From: an uncultured Duganella sp. | GTDB taxonomy: Bacteria; Pseudomonadota; Gammaproteobacteria; Burkholderiales; Burkholderiaceae | DNA length: 15,894 nt | Reading direction: 5' to 3' | Assembly (NCBI GenBank): GCA_946482335.1 | Contig: CAMLRG010000127.1 | Coordinates: 1-15,894 of the forward strand | In this document: piece after piece, positions 15,230 to 15,894 of the stretch | Layout of the letters: each line of letters starts with the position of its first letter | Position numbering within the stretch: the first letter of the stretch is position 1 | Notes under the pieces: generated by a model | Database searches by the model: none | Told to the model about the DNA's origin: nothing | The model's input: only the letters and a program-made list of their open reading frames with translations | Position numbers and translations under genes: made by a program

Positions 15230-15811
15230 ATGAACCAACACAGGAGGCGGGCGGCGCTGGCGCTCGCGGGCGCCGCAGCGGCGTTGACGGCGGCGCTGGT
15301 GGCGGGCTGCGCGAGCTTTGCCGGGCCGCGCGATTACGAAGTCCCGCTGGCGCGCTTGCAGCGCAATATTGACCAGCGCTTCCCGCTTGAGCATCGGGCA
15401 CTTGCAGTGTTCGACCTGCGCTTGCAGCAACCGCGCCTGACCATGCTGCCGAACGACCGCATCGCTCTCAGTGCCACGTTGTCGGTGTCCTCGCCGCTGA
15501 TGCGCCAGCAATATGGCGGCAGCCTTGCACTGTCAGGCAGGCTGGCGATCGACCAGGGCCGCAATGCCGTGGTGCTGACCGAGGCGCGGCTGGACGACTT
15601 CACGCTGGATGGCCTGGATGAACGCACCCAGCGCCAGGTCGGCGGCGCCGTACGCCTGCTGGCCGACGGCCTGGTGCAGGACACGCCCATCTATACCTGG
15701 CGTCCGGATGAGCTGCGCTACGCCGGCGTGCAGTTCGTGCCGACCGCCATCCGTACCTCGGCGGCAGGGCTCAGCATCCACCTCGAACCCTTGCGCGATG
15801 GTCGTCTATAA
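15230..15811 (+). CDS. DUF1439 family lipoprotein
   Basis: 193 residues. AGGAG at 15219-15223 lies 6 nt before the ATG. The N terminus has an RRR basic stretch, a hydrophobic alanine/leucine core and a lipobox VAGC with the lipidated Cys27, so it should be anchored in the membrane after processing. The mature part (Pro/Arg-rich start, then alternating beta-rich segments such as RLTMLPNDRIALSATLSV and GGSLALSGRLAI) fits the DUF1439/YceB-like lipoproteins. Their function is not established; some are envelope proteins with a tubular lipid-binding-type fold. A second gene starts 30 nt downstream, probably in the same transcript. Confidence 0.82.
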   Translation: MNQHRRRAALALAGAAAALTAALVAGCASFAGPRDYEVPLARLQRNIDQRFPLEHRALAVFDLRLQQPRLTMLPNDRIALSATLSVSSPLMRQQYGGSLALSGRLAIDQGRNAVVLTEARLDDFTLDGLDERTQRQVGGAVRLLADGLVQDTPIYTWRPDELRYAGVQFVPTAIRTSAAGLSIHLEPLRDGRL

Positions 15812-15841
15812 TCGAAGCATCGCTACAGGGGAGAATTCGAA

Positions 15842-15894
15842 ATGCCGTTTGTCGGTCTGGGTCTGCACATCCTGGTTGCCATCTTTTTTGCCGT
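15842..15894 (+). CDS. Start of a membrane protein gene, 3'-truncated by window edge
   Basis: Seventeen complete codons are visible: MPFVGLGLHILVAIFFA, an entirely hydrophobic N-terminal membrane segment. AGGGGAG at 15827-15833 lies 8 nt upstream, giving good start support. The opening resembles betaproteobacterial proteins with an N-terminal PLDc_N-like membrane region, sometimes with tetratricopeptide repeats, but too little is present for a firm assignment. Probably co-transcribed with the lipoprotein gene. Confidence 0.7.
   Translation, partial: MPFVGLGLHILVAIFFA

Overview
The window is GC-rich, tightly packed proteobacterial chromosome with strong Shine-Dalgarno sites and several ATGA stop/start overlaps. 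The gene types and protein style (a TonB-era plant-polysaccharide degrader with many LysR and GntR regulators, a DUF1439 lipoprotein, and a following short membrane protein starting MPFVGLGLH) suggest a betaproteobacterium of the Burkholderiales, most likely an Oxalobacteraceae member such as Massilia or Duganella. That placement is recognition from memory, not a database result. No tRNA, rRNA, insertion sequence, CRISPR array or phage gene was seen, and no gene-free stretch exceeds about 145 bases.

Region 1 (1-7686) is a carbohydrate-utilisation block. A same-strand cluster encodes a GH115 alpha-glucuronidase (cut by the window start), a rhamnogalacturonan acetylesterase-like SGNH hydrolase (CE12 type) and a GH2 beta-galactosidase-like enzyme. 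The last two carry signal peptides. Together they would strip glucuronic acid, acetyl groups and a beta-linked terminal sugar from a plant cell-wall polymer such as arabinogalactan, pectin or glucuronoxylan. Facing them on the minus strand are two tandem, paralogous FadR/FCD-type GntR regulators joined by an ATGA overlap; the downstream one overlaps the end of the GH2 gene by 14 bp. They are the obvious candidate regulators of the cluster, possibly responding to uronic acids.

Region 2 (7788-11549) holds two consecutive modules of the same design: a LysR-family regulator on the minus strand divergent from a small NAD(P)-binding Rossmann protein on the plus strand (an NAD_binding_10-like protein, then an NmrA-like protein). 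Each short intergenic gap presumably holds a shared regulated promoter. A perfect 10-bp-arm hairpin lies between the NmrA gene and the next, convergent operon.

Region 3 (11651-13835) is a YtrA-type operon on the minus strand: small GntR repressor, ABC ATPase, ABC permease, each pair sharing an ATGA overlap. Upstream, an inverted repeat covers the -10 box of a good sigma70-like promoter, as expected for autorepression. Region 4 (13971-15894) has a divergent exported cupin protein, a DUF72 protein whose 3' end overlaps the cupin gene by 44 bp antisense, then a divergent DUF1439 lipoprotein gene and the start of a further membrane-protein gene. A perfect 16-bp palindrome sits in the 46-bp DUF72/DUF1439 gap.

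Most of the window is recognisable. I see no clear evidence of a wholly new system; the points most worth a second look are the paired FCD regulators, the repeated LysR/NAD(P)-binding modules, the ytr-like operator and the palindrome near 15200.
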